Shown here piece by piece: positions 1 through 8,472 of a stretch of DNA of 64,000 nt. Numbering within the stretch: the first letter of the stretch is position 1; every line of letters starts with the position of its first letter. The notes below the pieces were generated by a model. That model was not told the origin of the DNA and did not search any database. It worked only from the letters and a program-made list of their open reading frames with translations. Source of the stretch: CAVVZJ01 sp963752755 (lineage in GTDB: Bacteria > Planctomycetota > Planctomycetia > Isosphaerales > Isosphaeraceae); NCBI GenBank assembly GCA_963752755.1, contig CAVVZJ010000006.1, positions 139,914-203,913 of the forward strand. Reading direction: 5' to 3'. Made by a program: the position numbers and the translations under genes.

Positions 1-813
1 GACTCCGCGAGATCCTCCGGGCCTGGGACCTGGAGATCCAGTCCCAGGCGCTGGACAGCGCGGTGCTGCACGCGGACGAGACCGGCTGGCGGGTCGACGG
101 CCGGTCGCACTGGCTGTGGTGTTTCACCACCGGGGACCTGACCTACTACATGATCGATCGCAGTCGCGGCTCGCCGGCGCTGAAGCGATTCTTCAAGAAG
201 GGGTTCGCCGGGGTCCTGGTGACCGACTTCTGGTCGGCCTACAACGCGGTCGTCTGCGCGCGGAAGCAGAAGTGCCTGCCCCATCTGCTGCGCGACCTGA
301 AGCGGACCCAGCACTATCACAAGCCCGAGGGGGACTGGCCAGCGTTCCGGAAGCCGTTGAAGCGACTGATCCGGGATGCGCTGCGGCTGAGCAAGCGGCG
401 ACGCGAGTGGCCGGCAGAGCGGTTCGCGTCGCGGCGGCGACGCCTGCAGCAGCGATTGGACGAACTGCTGGCACAGCCGTGGGAGCAACGGCACGCGCGA
501 CGGCTGGTGAAGCGACTTGAAGCGTCACCGAGTGGAGTTGTTCACGTTCCTGGACCATCCGGAGGTGCCCTCGGACAACAATCACGGCGAGCGGGAGATC
601 CGCCCGGCGGTCCTGATCCGCAAGAACCGTTACGCCAATGGCAGCGAGGACGGTGCGGAGACGCAGGCGGTCCTCATGAGTGTCTTCCGCACACTCAAGC
701 AGCGCGGTCACAACCCCATCTCCGCAGTCCTGGAGGCCGTGCGCGATTCACCTGCGAACCGGCCAGCTACCACCTCTGCCAGCGAAATGCTCTGAACTCG
801 GCTGAGCCTTTAC
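1..813 (+). mobile_element. IS66-family element, right-hand part
   Basis: Only the 3' part of the element lies in the window. It holds the IS66 transposase described separately and then about 18 bases up to a plausible right terminus ending in CTTTAC near 813, since IS66 ends normally read GTAA inward. The next element (IS1182-like) begins only 6 bases further on. The left end and any accessory tnpA/tnpB genes lie outside the window. Confidence 0.6.
3..795 (+). pseudogene. IS66-family transposase (TnpC type), partial and frameshifted
   Basis: The reading frame is already open at the window edge and encodes the DDE core of an IS66 transposase. Visible family motifs are HADETGW (first catalytic Asp), VTDFWSAY (second Asp) and the C-terminal DNNHGEREIRP block with the catalytic Glu. 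The frame breaks once near 515, where LVKRLEAS should read on as LKRHRVELFTFLDH in the next frame. The product is therefore two pieces unless the break is a sequencing indel. Nothing suggests programmed frameshifting. The assignment to IS66 is firm; activity is doubtful. Confidence 0.9.
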
Positions 814-819
814 GAATTC

Positions 820-2671
820 TCGACGGGCCGGCAAAAAGGCGGCGAGGGAACGCCCTCCGGATTATGCCCGGTCGGAGCGGCCGCCTTTGCGTCTCGGGGC
901 GGAAATGGGCCGGGTCGCTGTCCGGCGGGTCAAAATGGCCTGCTCGCGTCCTCCGGTCCGCTCCCGGACGGCGAAATCCCGCCGATCCGGCCTCAGACAG
1001 CGGCCCGATAGGCCGCTACCCGGTGGATGTTCAGGCCCAAAGCCCGCAGGAACGTCCGGTAGCCCACCGAAGCCCGACCTCGGACTCGCAGCGACGCCAG
1101 TCGCATCTGGGACTTCAGCCGCGACATCGTCCCCTCGATCCCCGACCGCCAGCGGTACCGGTCCCGGAACCCCTTGGTCCGCTCGCCCAAGCGGCGCTCG
1201 CGATTGCGGACCCGGTCGCGTGTGTACTGGAAGCGCTCCTCCTTGCGGCCCACCGCCGAGGCCGGGCACGACGCCCGCAGGGGGCACGCGGCGCAGGCCG
1301 ACGACTCGAACAACGCCTGGATCCGGTCGGCGCCCTCGCTGGTCGACAGCGGCGCCTGGCCGCCGGGGCAGCGGGTCACGTGGCCGCGATCGTCGAGGTC
1401 GAAGTCCTCCAGCGTGATCTTGCCTTGCTGGCTCCCCTTCGGCGGCATCGCCGGGGCGATCACCTCGACCCCACGCAAGGCCGCCTCCTTGAGGTTCTCC
1501 TCGGAGCCGTAGTGCGAGTCGCCGAGCATGACCCGGGGCTTGATGCCGCGCGCTTCGGTGTCGGTCAGGGCCGGGTCGATCGCCCCGCCGTCGTGGACGT
1601 TCATCGGGCCGACCGCCACGTGCGTGATCAGGTCCGGCTTGGCGGGCGGCGCTCCTTCGGCGCCCGCCCGAGCCTCCGACTCGGGGGCCGGATCGGGGCT
1701 GTAGGTCTCCATGACCTGGACCAGGTCGCCCACGCCCCGGTGCGTGTGGAACGTCGCGTCGGGGTCGGCCGGGCTGAGGACGTTGCCGCCGGCGATCTCT
1801 TCGGGCTCCTTGACCCGGACGCGGGGGCCGGACTCGGGGTCGGCGACGACCTCGCATTGCTCGGCCAGGACCAGGGCCAGGATCCGGTAGCTCTCCAGCC
1901 CGGAGGCCGCCGAGTCGCGGAATTGGGTCACCAGCACGAGCAGGTCGGCGGCGGCCTCGGGCAGGCGTCGCCTCGATTCGCTCGGCTTGGTCGAGGCGAA
2001 GCAGCCGGTCCCCTCGCGGTCGACGTACTTGCGGACGGTCTCGGGGTCGACCCGGCCGAAGAGGGCCGGCTGGAGGCGCCGGAGTTCGCGGAGGAACTTG
2101 CTGACCGACTCGACGATGATGCCGAGCCGGGTCAGGCCGCGCATCGCCGACCGGATCGCGGTCGAATCCCGTCGTTGCCTGCTCGTGTCGACGCCGATGG
2201 CCTGGATGAGTCGGTCGGTGAGCGTGCGGAAGAGGACCTGGTCCAAACCGCCCTCGATCAGGAGCTGGCGGTAGTTCCGCAGGGTCCGCTCGCACAGGTA
2301 GGCATCGGTATCGGCGCGGATGTCGAGGGCGTATTGCCAGGCGAGGTTGAGGGCGACCGCCTCGACGGTCTCGGCGTCGGTGGTGTCGTGGAGCTGCTGG
2401 AGGATCAGGGCGCCGACGACGGCGTGGAGGTCCTTGGTGGGGCGTCCCAGCTCGCGGGAGAAGCGGGCGGCTAGCTCGGCGACCGGGAGGTGATTGAGGA
2501 GATGCTCGCGGAAGACGGCGGCCCAGGAGCGGTCGAGGAGCCTTCGGCGTTTCTCGCCGAGGTGAGCCCAGGGGTCGAAGAGGTCGCCGGTCTGGTGATC
2601 GCGAATAGTGAGCATGCTACGAGCATCAGCGCCCCCGGCGGGATTTGCCAGACTTTTTGCCGGCCCGTCGA
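820..2671 (-). mobile_element. IS1182-family insertion sequence with 19-bp inverted ends
   Basis: A perfect 19-bp inverted repeat bounds the element: TCGACGGGCCGGCAAAAAG at 820-838 and its complement at 2653-2671. It encloses one intact transposase gene on the minus strand. No clear target duplication is visible in the flanks. On the left it abuts the IS66 end. On the right it cuts the HAD nucleotidase fragment. The intact gene and perfect ends suggest a recent, possibly active copy. Confidence 0.85.
993..2615 (-). CDS. IS1182-family transposase
   Basis: The 540-residue protein matches the length and organisation of IS1182-type DDE transposases. An N-terminal DUF772-like helical region (about residues 30-140, with RELGRPTKDLHAVVGALILQ) is followed by the RNase-H-like catalytic domain, including the first Asp in the segment VDTSRQRRDSTAIRSAM and a DSHYGSEEN block. 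The C-terminal third has a cysteine cluster (CAACPLRASC) and the usual ending with GLNIHRVAAY. The frame is intact from ATG to stop, unlike many neighbours. It is the only gene of the element at 820-2671. Confidence 0.92.
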   Translation of the reverse strand: MLTIRDHQTGDLFDPWAHLGEKRRRLLDRSWAAVFREHLLNHLPVAELAARFSRELGRPTKDLHAVVGALILQQLHDTTDAETVEAVALNLAWQYALDIRADTDAYLCERTLRNYRQLLIEGGLDQVLFRTLTDRLIQAIGVDTSRQRRDSTAIRSAMRGLTRLGIIVESVSKFLRELRRLQPALFGRVDPETVRKYVDREGTGCFASTKPSESRRRLPEAAADLLVLVTQFRDSAASGLESYRILALVLAEQCEVVADPESGPRVRVKEPEEIAGGNVLSPADPDATFHTHRGVGDLVQVMETYSPDPAPESEARAGAEGAPPAKPDLITHVAVGPMNVHDGGAIDPALTDTEARGIKPRVMLGDSHYGSEENLKEAALRGVEVIAPAMPPKGSQQGKITLEDFDLDDRGHVTRCPGGQAPLSTSEGADRIQALFESSACAACPLRASCPASAVGRKEERFQYTRDRVRNRERRLGERTKGFRDRYRWRSGIEGTMSRLKSQMRLASLRVRGRASVGYRTFLRALGLNIHRVAAYRAAV

Positions 2672-2988
2672 CTTTCGGTCATACCCCGCTTTGGGCCGCC
2701 CTGGAGCCGTATAATCCGATCATCTTGACCGGCGTGCCGTCCAGCGTGCTGGAGGCCACGGAGAACAAGAGGGCCTGGGCGTTAAAGCATATCGGCCCGC
2801 ACGCCCGGATGATCGGCTGCAAGTCGCGGGATAAATGCCTGTACGGAAAGCCCGGCGACGTGCTGATCGACGATTGGGAGAAGTACAAGCATCTCTGGAT
2901 TGGCATGGGTGGCCATTGGATTACGCACGTCTCCGCCGCAGAGAGCATCCGGCTTCTGAATGCGTTTTTGCCTTCGGTAGACGGATGA
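2672..2988 (+). pseudogene. C-terminal fragment of a HAD-type 5'(3')-deoxyribonucleotidase-like protein
   Basis: From about 2708 the frame encodes PIILTGVPSSVLEATENKRAW, then GCKSRDKCLYGKPGDVLIDDWEKY and GGHWITHVSA. This is the C-terminal half of small HAD phosphatases related to phage-type nucleotidases, including motif III Lys and motif IV (LIDDWEKY). The N-terminal half with the DxDGV nucleophile is missing because the IS1182-like element ends at 2671. The stop codon overlaps the start of the next ORF (ATGA at 2985-2988), so the two were probably translationally coupled. The fragment itself cannot be catalytic. Confidence 0.75.
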
Positions 2989-3197
2989 CCCCCGCCGACC
3001 TGCGGGCCCTCTGCGACTCCCTCAACGACGAGCGCGGGACGGGCGGGCAATCGAGGCTTGCCCGTTTGCTTGCTTGGGACTACTCGACGCTCTGGCGCAA
3101 GCTCACCGGCAAATCGCCGATCACCCAGTCCGATGAGCTGGCGATCAAGCAGGCCGTCGAAGTCGAGGCGAGCGCAACAGAAAACCCCAGCCATTGA
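2985..3197 (+). CDS. Small putative HTH DNA-binding protein
   Basis: The 70-residue product starts inside the stop codon of the nucleotidase fragment (ATGA overlap). It contains LCDSLNDERGTGGQSRLARLLAWDYSTLWRKLTGKSPITQSDELAIKQA. The layout, with a first helix, a 'xxRLARLLxxDYSTLWRKLxGKSPI' helix-turn-helix and a following helix, resembles small XRE/phage-type repressor folds. Function is not known. Phage or plasmid origin is likely from the partner gene and the tRNA nearby, but this is inference. Confidence 0.6.
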   Translation: MTPADLRALCDSLNDERGTGGQSRLARLLAWDYSTLWRKLTGKSPITQSDELAIKQAVEVEASATENPSH

Positions 3198-3206
3198 GGG
3201 CTGGGG
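3181..3206 (-). terminator. Hairpin with T-run on the minus strand
   Basis: Arms CCCCAGCC (3185-3192) and GGCTGGGG (3199-3206) pair perfectly around a 6-base loop. Read on the minus strand the hairpin is followed by TTTTCTGTT. This fits a rho-independent terminator for transcription coming from tRNA-Asp, about 160 bases upstream on that strand. The hairpin also overlaps the stop codon of the plus-strand HTH gene. Confidence 0.5.
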
Positions 3207-3364
3207 CTTCGGCACTTCTCTGAAAACATCACCGCAGTTAAACACCTGCGTTGCAAGCACTCGCGGCTTTCCGGCCCTGCACTTCTCTGAATTTTCAGAG
3301 AATGCTCTTAATTCCTTCAGTCTCTCGCCTTATCCTAAAGTCTTGTGGGATAAGGACTTAGAAG

Positions 3365-3438
3365 CGAGGATGACGGGGCTCGAACCCGCAACCTCCGGCG
3401 TGACAGGCCGGTGCTCTAACCAATTGAGCTACATCCCC
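3365..3438 (-). tRNA. tRNA-Asp (anticodon GTC)
   Basis: The minus strand folds into a full cloverleaf. The acceptor stem is GGGGATG with CATCCTC (one G:T pair), the D-arm is GCTC-AATTGGTTA-GAGC, the anticodon stem is CCGGC/GCCGG with loop CTGTCAC (anticodon GTC, Asp), and the T-arm is GCGGG-TTCGAGC-CCCGT. The 3' CCA is not encoded. It is the only complete RNA gene seen in the window. Confidence 0.93.
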
Positions 3439-4346
3439 AAGTCTTACGCGGTCACGACTTGCGACGAATCCGGCCCTCCGTCGATCCCCATGATTCAGGC
3501 CCTTTTCTGACGAAATCCGCCCGATTCTCTGACAAGTCCGACTGCCGACATCCCCATCCTATCGAGCGAGGGTTGCGGCTTCAAGGCCCTAGTACCGGAG
3601 TTGCGGCGTGTGCCTCCACCCCACGATCTTGCCCCTCACGAGTGGGGGTGCTCCCTCCGTTGGCATCCATGGGGGCGAGCTTCAACTGCGCCGGGTCGTC
3701 GGACCGGAGAATGCCGAACCACGTCGACTGAAAGACTTTAGGGATAATGGTCGCCGCGGGATTCGAGCCTGCGAGTTCCACCGGACGCAGACGACCGCCG
3801 GAGTCGGTGATGACCGTCTTTCCCGCAGTTTCCTGCACTTGCGATGTGCAGATTCTCCAAGAAGTCGTCAGGAAGGCAATGGTCAACTTACGGGAAAACT
3901 GACGACTCGGGGGCTTGATAGCATGCGTCGGCTCGCGTGGCACTCGCGGTCGGTTTTAAGTCGCCTGCGTCTGCCGAAGACTGGGATTGGGACGGGGCCG
4001 GATTGGCGTTGGTATCTCCATCAATCCAAGGGGTTAAGGAAAACGATCGCCGGGCGGCGGGGGACTCGGATTGGGCTCGCACGGCCAATCCTGTTACCAA
4101 ATTGTTACCATCGCCGCACGCCCCCGCAAGACCGAAACGCCCCCTATCCGCAGGGGGCGGCTCCGCCATGCCGTCGCGAACGGCAGGGCACGGAGTGTGG
4201 TCATCCCGCGGGACCATGCCCCCCTCCCGATATCCGCAGGACCGAGCCCGCGCGGGCGGTCCCCGATACTCGGGATCGAATCGGAAATCCTCGGACGCCG
4301 GCCGCTCCGGGGTGGCCGGGGGCGGAAGCCTCTCCGATACCCGTCC
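3439..4346. other. 908-base stretch without a recognisable gene
   Basis: Open frames here lack family motifs and have no convincing ribosome binding sites. A short minus-strand segment at about 3750-3775 reads GGCTCGAATCCCGCGG, resembling the T-arm and 3' end of a tRNA or tmRNA. No upstream cloverleaf could be built, so it may be an attachment-site remnant. Nothing else is recognised. Confidence 0.5.
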
Positions 4347-4688
4347 TCAGTCCGACTCTCCATCGAGCGGCTGGCCGATCAGGGCTTCCACCCGATCGCG
4401 AGTTACCGCCTCCCAGCAGATCGGCCGGAACGTGACCCGCCGGTAGCGGTCGGGATTGGGGTAGTGCTCGATGCAGGTCAGCGTGTCGGGGTCGAGGCCG
4501 AACTCCGAGCAGACGGCCTCGGCCAGCTTGCCGGCGCGGTTGGTGACCGAGGTGCCGGGGTTGTCCGGCAGCTCGGGGACGAGGACGGCGGCCGGGCCGT
4601 CGGGGTCGCGGTAGAGCCGCAGGCGGCAGCGGGCCGGGCGGCCGAAGTAGCCCGCGTACTCGTAGATGCGGTCCACGTCGAGCGTCAT
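4347..4688 (-). CDS. Conserved-looking hypothetical protein
   Basis: The 113-residue acidic protein is preceded on the minus strand by a good ribosome binding site (GGAGGTGTTTC then ATG). It contains DRIYEYAGYFGRPARCRLRLY, a central VLVPELPDNPGTSVTNRAGKLAEAVC and a late HYPNPDRYRRVTF segment. The mix of charged and aromatic residues with third-position GC argues for a real gene. I do not recognise the family. No signal peptide or membrane segment is seen. Similar small proteins occur near plasmid and defence loci, but a role cannot be inferred. Confidence 0.65.
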   Translation of the reverse strand: MTLDVDRIYEYAGYFGRPARCRLRLYRDPDGPAAVLVPELPDNPGTSVTNRAGKLAEAVCSEFGLDPDTLTCIEHYPNPDRYRRVTFRPICWEAVTRDRVEALIGQPLDGESD

Positions 4689-5532
4689 GAAACACCTCCG
4701 GGTGTGTGAAGGGACGGTCGGATGACCGGCCGGATCATGGACCCGGAGGCGGCGGGGCGCAAGCGGGGCCGAAGCAGGCGGGCGCTGATCGCAGAGGTGG
4801 AGACATCGGGAGATGGCCAGCGTCCGGCGCCGTCGATCGGAATCCCGACAGGGAACCGGCGCGGGTTGTTGACTCGCGGAGGCGAGGGAGTCGGTCCCGA
4901 GGGCCGGGACTGATATCGACCGAATTGCAAATCTACAAAGGGTGTTGCAATTAAAGGCGAACGACGATTGCTGCCGGGGTTTCCGGAGCGGCTGGTCTCT
5001 GTTGTCTCAAGCCGACATCGTCCGGCGAGATGATGGCTTGATTGAGTTGGCTTTGGCTGCTTCAGGGGCTGACTGTGCTGATCTCTTCTTTCTCTTCTCG
5101 GATTCGCTGAGCTCGGTGCAGGTCCCTCAGGCCGGACCGAGTCGGATGGGGGCTCGCTCCCCGGGAACGCTGGCTCCCCGGTCTGGAGTCGGGGGATCCC
5201 GGTCAAGATCAGACGGCTGATGAGCCAGAAGTGGACTGCATGGTTGCGATCAACTATGATCCAGCCAGATCGAGGCATTGACGCGACGCCGGGATGTGGC
5301 GAGGAATGCGTCCGTCGACGACACAGCGAACGCCAGTTGACGTCTCGGCGACCCCGGAAATCGCGGGCCTGGCCCCGGTTCCGCGGGCGAACTCTCGGAT
5401 CGAACGGAGGGATCAGGCGGAAACCGCGTCGGATCGCCTCGTCGTTTTTCGGCACCGGATGTAACGATTGGGGTTCGAAATCCCAAGAGACTTACGGACG
5501 GAGTCGAAGTCGTTCAGGACCGGAGCTTCTGC
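4689..5532. other. Intergenic stretch upstream of the sigma-factor operon
   Basis: No protein family is recognised. A 63-codon frame from 4722 diverges from the 4688 gene and is only weakly plausible. An A/T-richer patch at about 4915-4955, with the heptamer ATTGCAA twice, stands out from the GC-rich background and could carry promoter elements. I see no clear consensus. Confidence 0.4.
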
Positions 5533-6126
5533 ATGACCGTCAAACCGGCCGACCTCAACGCGGAACTCGCGGCTCGCGAGAAGGCGGAGCGGATCCGGGA
5601 CGCCATCGAGAGCGAGTTCGGGAAGCTCTGGTCGGCCATCGCGGCGATCGTGGGATCGAGCGAGCGCGGGCTCGCCCCGGAACGGAGGGCCCAGCGTGTC
5701 AACGAGGTGCTGGGCGAGGTGGTCTGCCGGGCCCTGGCGCACCCGGAGTCGTATCAGCCGGGTCGGTCCGTGGTGGGCTGGCTCGTGGGGATTGCCCGGA
5801 ACGTACTGCGGGGCGAGGCCCGCGACGCGGCGACCCACCCCCGCCGGGCCGAGATCGATGACCCGACCTGGGAGCGACTGGTCGGGATCCTCGACCCGCC
5901 GGACGGCCCGGCCGCGGATCGGATCGATCTGGAGTCGATGCTGATGCGGCTCTCGCCGTCGGCCCGCAAGGCCCTGGAATGCCGCTTCTGGAGAGGTCTC
6001 GATGGTCGGGACCTCGCCGACGCCCTCGGGACGCCCAGCGAAGGGGCTGCGAGGGTCCGCGTCGCCGGGGCCGTCCAGGCGCTCCGCGACCTCCTCGCCC
6101 CGAACGCCTCGGAGGTGACCCGATGA
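5533..6126 (+). CDS. Sigma-70-like (ECF-type) factor heading the HerA/Mre11 operon
   Basis: The 197-residue protein has a region-2-like segment (about residues 50-100), with VCRALAHPESYQPGRSVVGWLVGIARNVLRGEAR, and a region-4-like C-terminus (about 140-190), with LMRLSPSARKALECRFWRGLDGRDLADALGTPSEGAARVRV. This is the usual order for short alternative sigma factors. GGAG lies a few bases before the ATG. The stop overlaps the next start (ATGA at 6123), so it is the first gene of a coupled operon that goes on to DNA-repair enzymes. A dedicated sigma factor heading such genes is unusual. It may direct expression of the operon itself. No anti-sigma factor with a membrane segment is seen. Confidence 0.75.
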   Translation: MTVKPADLNAELAAREKAERIRDAIESEFGKLWSAIAAIVGSSERGLAPERRAQRVNEVLGEVVCRALAHPESYQPGRSVVGWLVGIARNVLRGEARDAATHPRRAEIDDPTWERLVGILDPPDGPAADRIDLESMLMRLSPSARKALECRFWRGLDGRDLADALGTPSEGAARVRVAGAVQALRDLLAPNASEVTR

Positions 6127-6695
6127 GCGCCCACACCGATCGCTTCTGGCGCGAGCGGATGGCGGTCCGCTACCTCGACGCCCTCGACGCGGGCGACCTT
6201 GAGGCGATCGTCGAGCTCTGGGATCAGGCGGCCGCCGACCCCGAGCTGGAGGCTCTACTTCACGAACTGAACGACGGCCTGCATGCCGAGGAGGGCCTTG
6301 GGACCGACTTCGCGACCGACGCTACCCGCGTCCTGGAGCTGGCCCGGCGGGCGATGCCGACCGCCTTCCCGGTCGAGGAGTCGCCCGGTCCGCTGACCGC
6401 CGCCGACGTGGCGCGTCGATTGGAGGCGGAGCCGGAGTTCCGCCGGCTCAACCCGGCTGACCGGGCGGCCCACGCGCGGCTGCTGGCCGATGCGACGGTG
6501 GTCCCCGACCTGGCGGGGCAGGCGCAATTCGACCGCTGGTTGCAGGGGCTCGGCGTGGTGGCGTCGCCGTCCTATCGCCGGGCCTTCCGCAAGGTGGCGT
6601 CGCTGATGGACATGGCCCGGTGCCAGCAGGAGGGCCGACTCGCCGCGGCCCGGCGTGCTACGCCGCCGGACGATCCGACGGGAGGGCGGCCATGA
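6123..6695 (+). CDS. Hypothetical helical protein between sigma factor and ImmA/IrrE protease
   Basis: The 190-residue, mostly alpha-helical, acidic protein begins inside the sigma-factor stop codon and ends inside the next start (ATGA at both ends). Helices such as MAVRYLDALDAGDLEAIVELWDQ and LTAADVARRLEAEPEFRRLNPADRAAHARLLAD are visible. There is no signal peptide, membrane segment or cysteine motif. I do not recognise the family. Its position after a sigma factor and before a metalloprotease makes an anti-sigma or protease-substrate role possible, but this is inference from order only. Confidence 0.65.
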   Translation: MSAHTDRFWRERMAVRYLDALDAGDLEAIVELWDQAAADPELEALLHELNDGLHAEEGLGTDFATDATRVLELARRAMPTAFPVEESPGPLTAADVARRLEAEPEFRRLNPADRAAHARLLADATVVPDLAGQAQFDRWLQGLGVVASPSYRRAFRKVASLMDMARCQQEGRLAAARRATPPDDPTGGRP

Positions 6696-7383
6696 ATCGA
6701 GCCGAGGAGGGCCGGATGGTCGCCGAGGCCGTCCAACAGACCTACGAGGAAGCCGGCTTGCCGTGGCCGCCGGTCGGGGGCGGCCCGGTGCCGCTCGACG
6801 CGATGATCGGGGCCTACCCCGTCGTCAACGAGGAGGTCGCCGGCCTCAACCACGCGGCGGTCTCGGCCCTGCTCGGCCGTTGGGGCGTGCGCTGGGCCGA
6901 GATCCCGCAGCCCGACCCGGCGCTGGCCGGGTTCCTTTACGCCAACGCGCGACGGGGCTACATCTTCGTCCGTCGCGGAGACGGGTTGCCGCGGCGGCGG
7001 TTCACGGCGGCTCACGAGCTGGGCCACTACCGCCTCCACCTCGCCCCCGAGTTGGCCCGGCGCGACCCGGCCGATGCGGAGTTGGTCCGGGTGGACCAGA
7101 CCATCGAGGAGGGCGGCGAGTCCGAGCTGGAGGCGATGGAGCGGCAGGCGAACCGGTTTGCGGCTGAGCTACTGATGCCCGAGGCGGTCTGCCGCGAGCG
7201 GGCTGACCAGCTCTCCCGGCGTACGGGCCGGTCCCCCGCTTCCTGGTCCACCACCTCGCGGGCGAGCTGCTCGTGAGCCGCCAGGCGATCGGCTGGAGGC
7301 TCTACGGGCTGGACCTGATCGCCAGGCCGACCTGGCTGAAAGCGAGCGCCGACACCGCCAGCGACGCGATGGAGGCCGTGTGA
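6692..7383 (+). CDS. ImmA/IrrE-family metallo-endopeptidase (one frameshift near 7227)
   Basis: The protein carries the zincin motif HELGH (H108, E109, H112), followed about 50 residues later by ESELEAMERQANRFAAELLMPE, the normal ImmA/IrrE signature. These peptidases cleave repressors or regulators in phage, ICE and stress circuits. The start has GGAGGG just upstream and overlaps the previous stop (ATGA). The annotated frame drifts after RRTGR. The typical C-terminal segment FLVHHLAGELLVSRQAIGWRL reads on in the next frame and stops at 7381-7383, where TGATG overlaps the next start. That overlap suggests the break is a one-base indel rather than a real truncation. Confidence 0.85.
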
Positions 7384-8472
7384 TGGGCCTGGAATTCCTC
7401 CGCGAGCACGGCGGCCGTCGCGTCCGCGAGTCCCCCGATCAGCCCGAGCTGGATGGGCCGGATGACGAGGAAGGCGAAGTGCCCGAGAAGGTCGATCACG
7501 ATTACGAGTGCCCGGCGGGAGAGTGGCGTCCGATCGCGGTGGACGGGACGGCCGTCGATTGGGGCGAGGCGCCGCGGCGGTTCGTCGATGGCTGCCATGT
7601 CGGCCACACGATCGCCTGGCTTCAGGACGCCGACGGGCACCCGGTCCCCTTGATGCTCGCCGAGATCGGCGGCGTCTGCCTGGAGCGGGACGGGAACGAG
7701 CTGCGCCGAACGTTCCAGGTGGTCGAGCGGGTCGTCGCGATAGGGATCGACCCGTTCCCCTGGAACGAGGTGGAAGACTTCGCCGTCGCGCTGGCCGGCT
7801 CGGGCTTCCGGTTGCTGCCGACCTCACTCTGGCGGGGCGAGGGCCAGGATTGGGCCGCCAGCTACGACTTCGAGACGATGCGGAAGAAGGCCCAGAACCG
7901 CTCGAACGCCGAGATGGAGGTGCTGGAGGAGGTCGCCCTCTGCCAGCACGCCGAGATGCCGACGGTCGTGGACGGCCGGCTGGAGCCGCAGGATCAACAG
8001 CGATGTGAGGCTCCAGCGTTGCCCGATCGTCGGCGTCATCAAGCAGCAGCGGAAGGGGTATCTCCATCCTCGCGGCTGGCGGGTCTATTACCACCTGGAG
8101 CCGGGGCAGCGGACGCCCGCGTTCCTGATCCCGTCCGAGAGCGTGCCGGTGGTGTCCTGGTACGTGAAGCTCGACGGCCGCCACGGCGCCCTGCCGAACT
8201 GGGGCGTGGTCCGGGTGGAGATCGCCCAGGCGTATTTCGAGCGGATCGGCAGGGAATTCGGTCACATCGACCGACTCTCGCACGCCTTGATCCAGATGCG
8301 ATGCCGTCTGGGGTCGTACCGGCGCGGGCCGGTGTCCTTGGCGCCGATCGTCCGGGCCGAGGAGGTCTTGCGGGCCTTGTTCGCGCCCGCGGGGAATCTG
8401 GCGCAGCAGTTCTACCGACCTCACCGGGCTCTGACCCGCTCGACCGTGGAGGCCGTCGATGAGTGTTCTTGA
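7383..8472 (+). CDS. nurA: NurA-like nuclease (one frameshift near 7989)
   Basis: NurA is the 5'-3' nuclease partner of the HerA translocase in archaeal-type DNA end resection. The N-terminal half has IAVDGTAVDW and FVDGCHVGH (residues 67-76), resembling the DG metal-binding motif of NurA. The C-terminal half, in the next frame from about 7990, has INSDVRLQRCPIVGVIKQQRKGYL, FLIPSESVPVVSWYVKL and WGVVRVEIAQAYFE, the usual NurA ending that places conserved residues in the core. The start overlaps the ImmA stop and the stop lies 14 bases inside herA. The direct HerA neighbour strengthens the call. The frame break may be a sequencing indel. Confidence 0.72.

Noticed and set aside
63..2474. An 803-codon plus-strand open frame across the IS66 end and the IS1182 element
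   Set aside because: After about 150 codons of IS66 transposase it is only the reverse-strand shadow of the IS1182 transposase, with low-complexity Arg/Gly/Pro composition.
3750..3775. A second tRNA gene
   Set aside because: Only a T-arm-like segment with a mismatched stem is present; no acceptor, D or anticodon arm can be folded.
4685..5455. A 256-codon minus-strand open frame upstream of the sigma factor
   Set aside because: Arg/Pro/Ser-rich, no family motif and no ribosome binding site. It looks like chance openness of GC-rich DNA.
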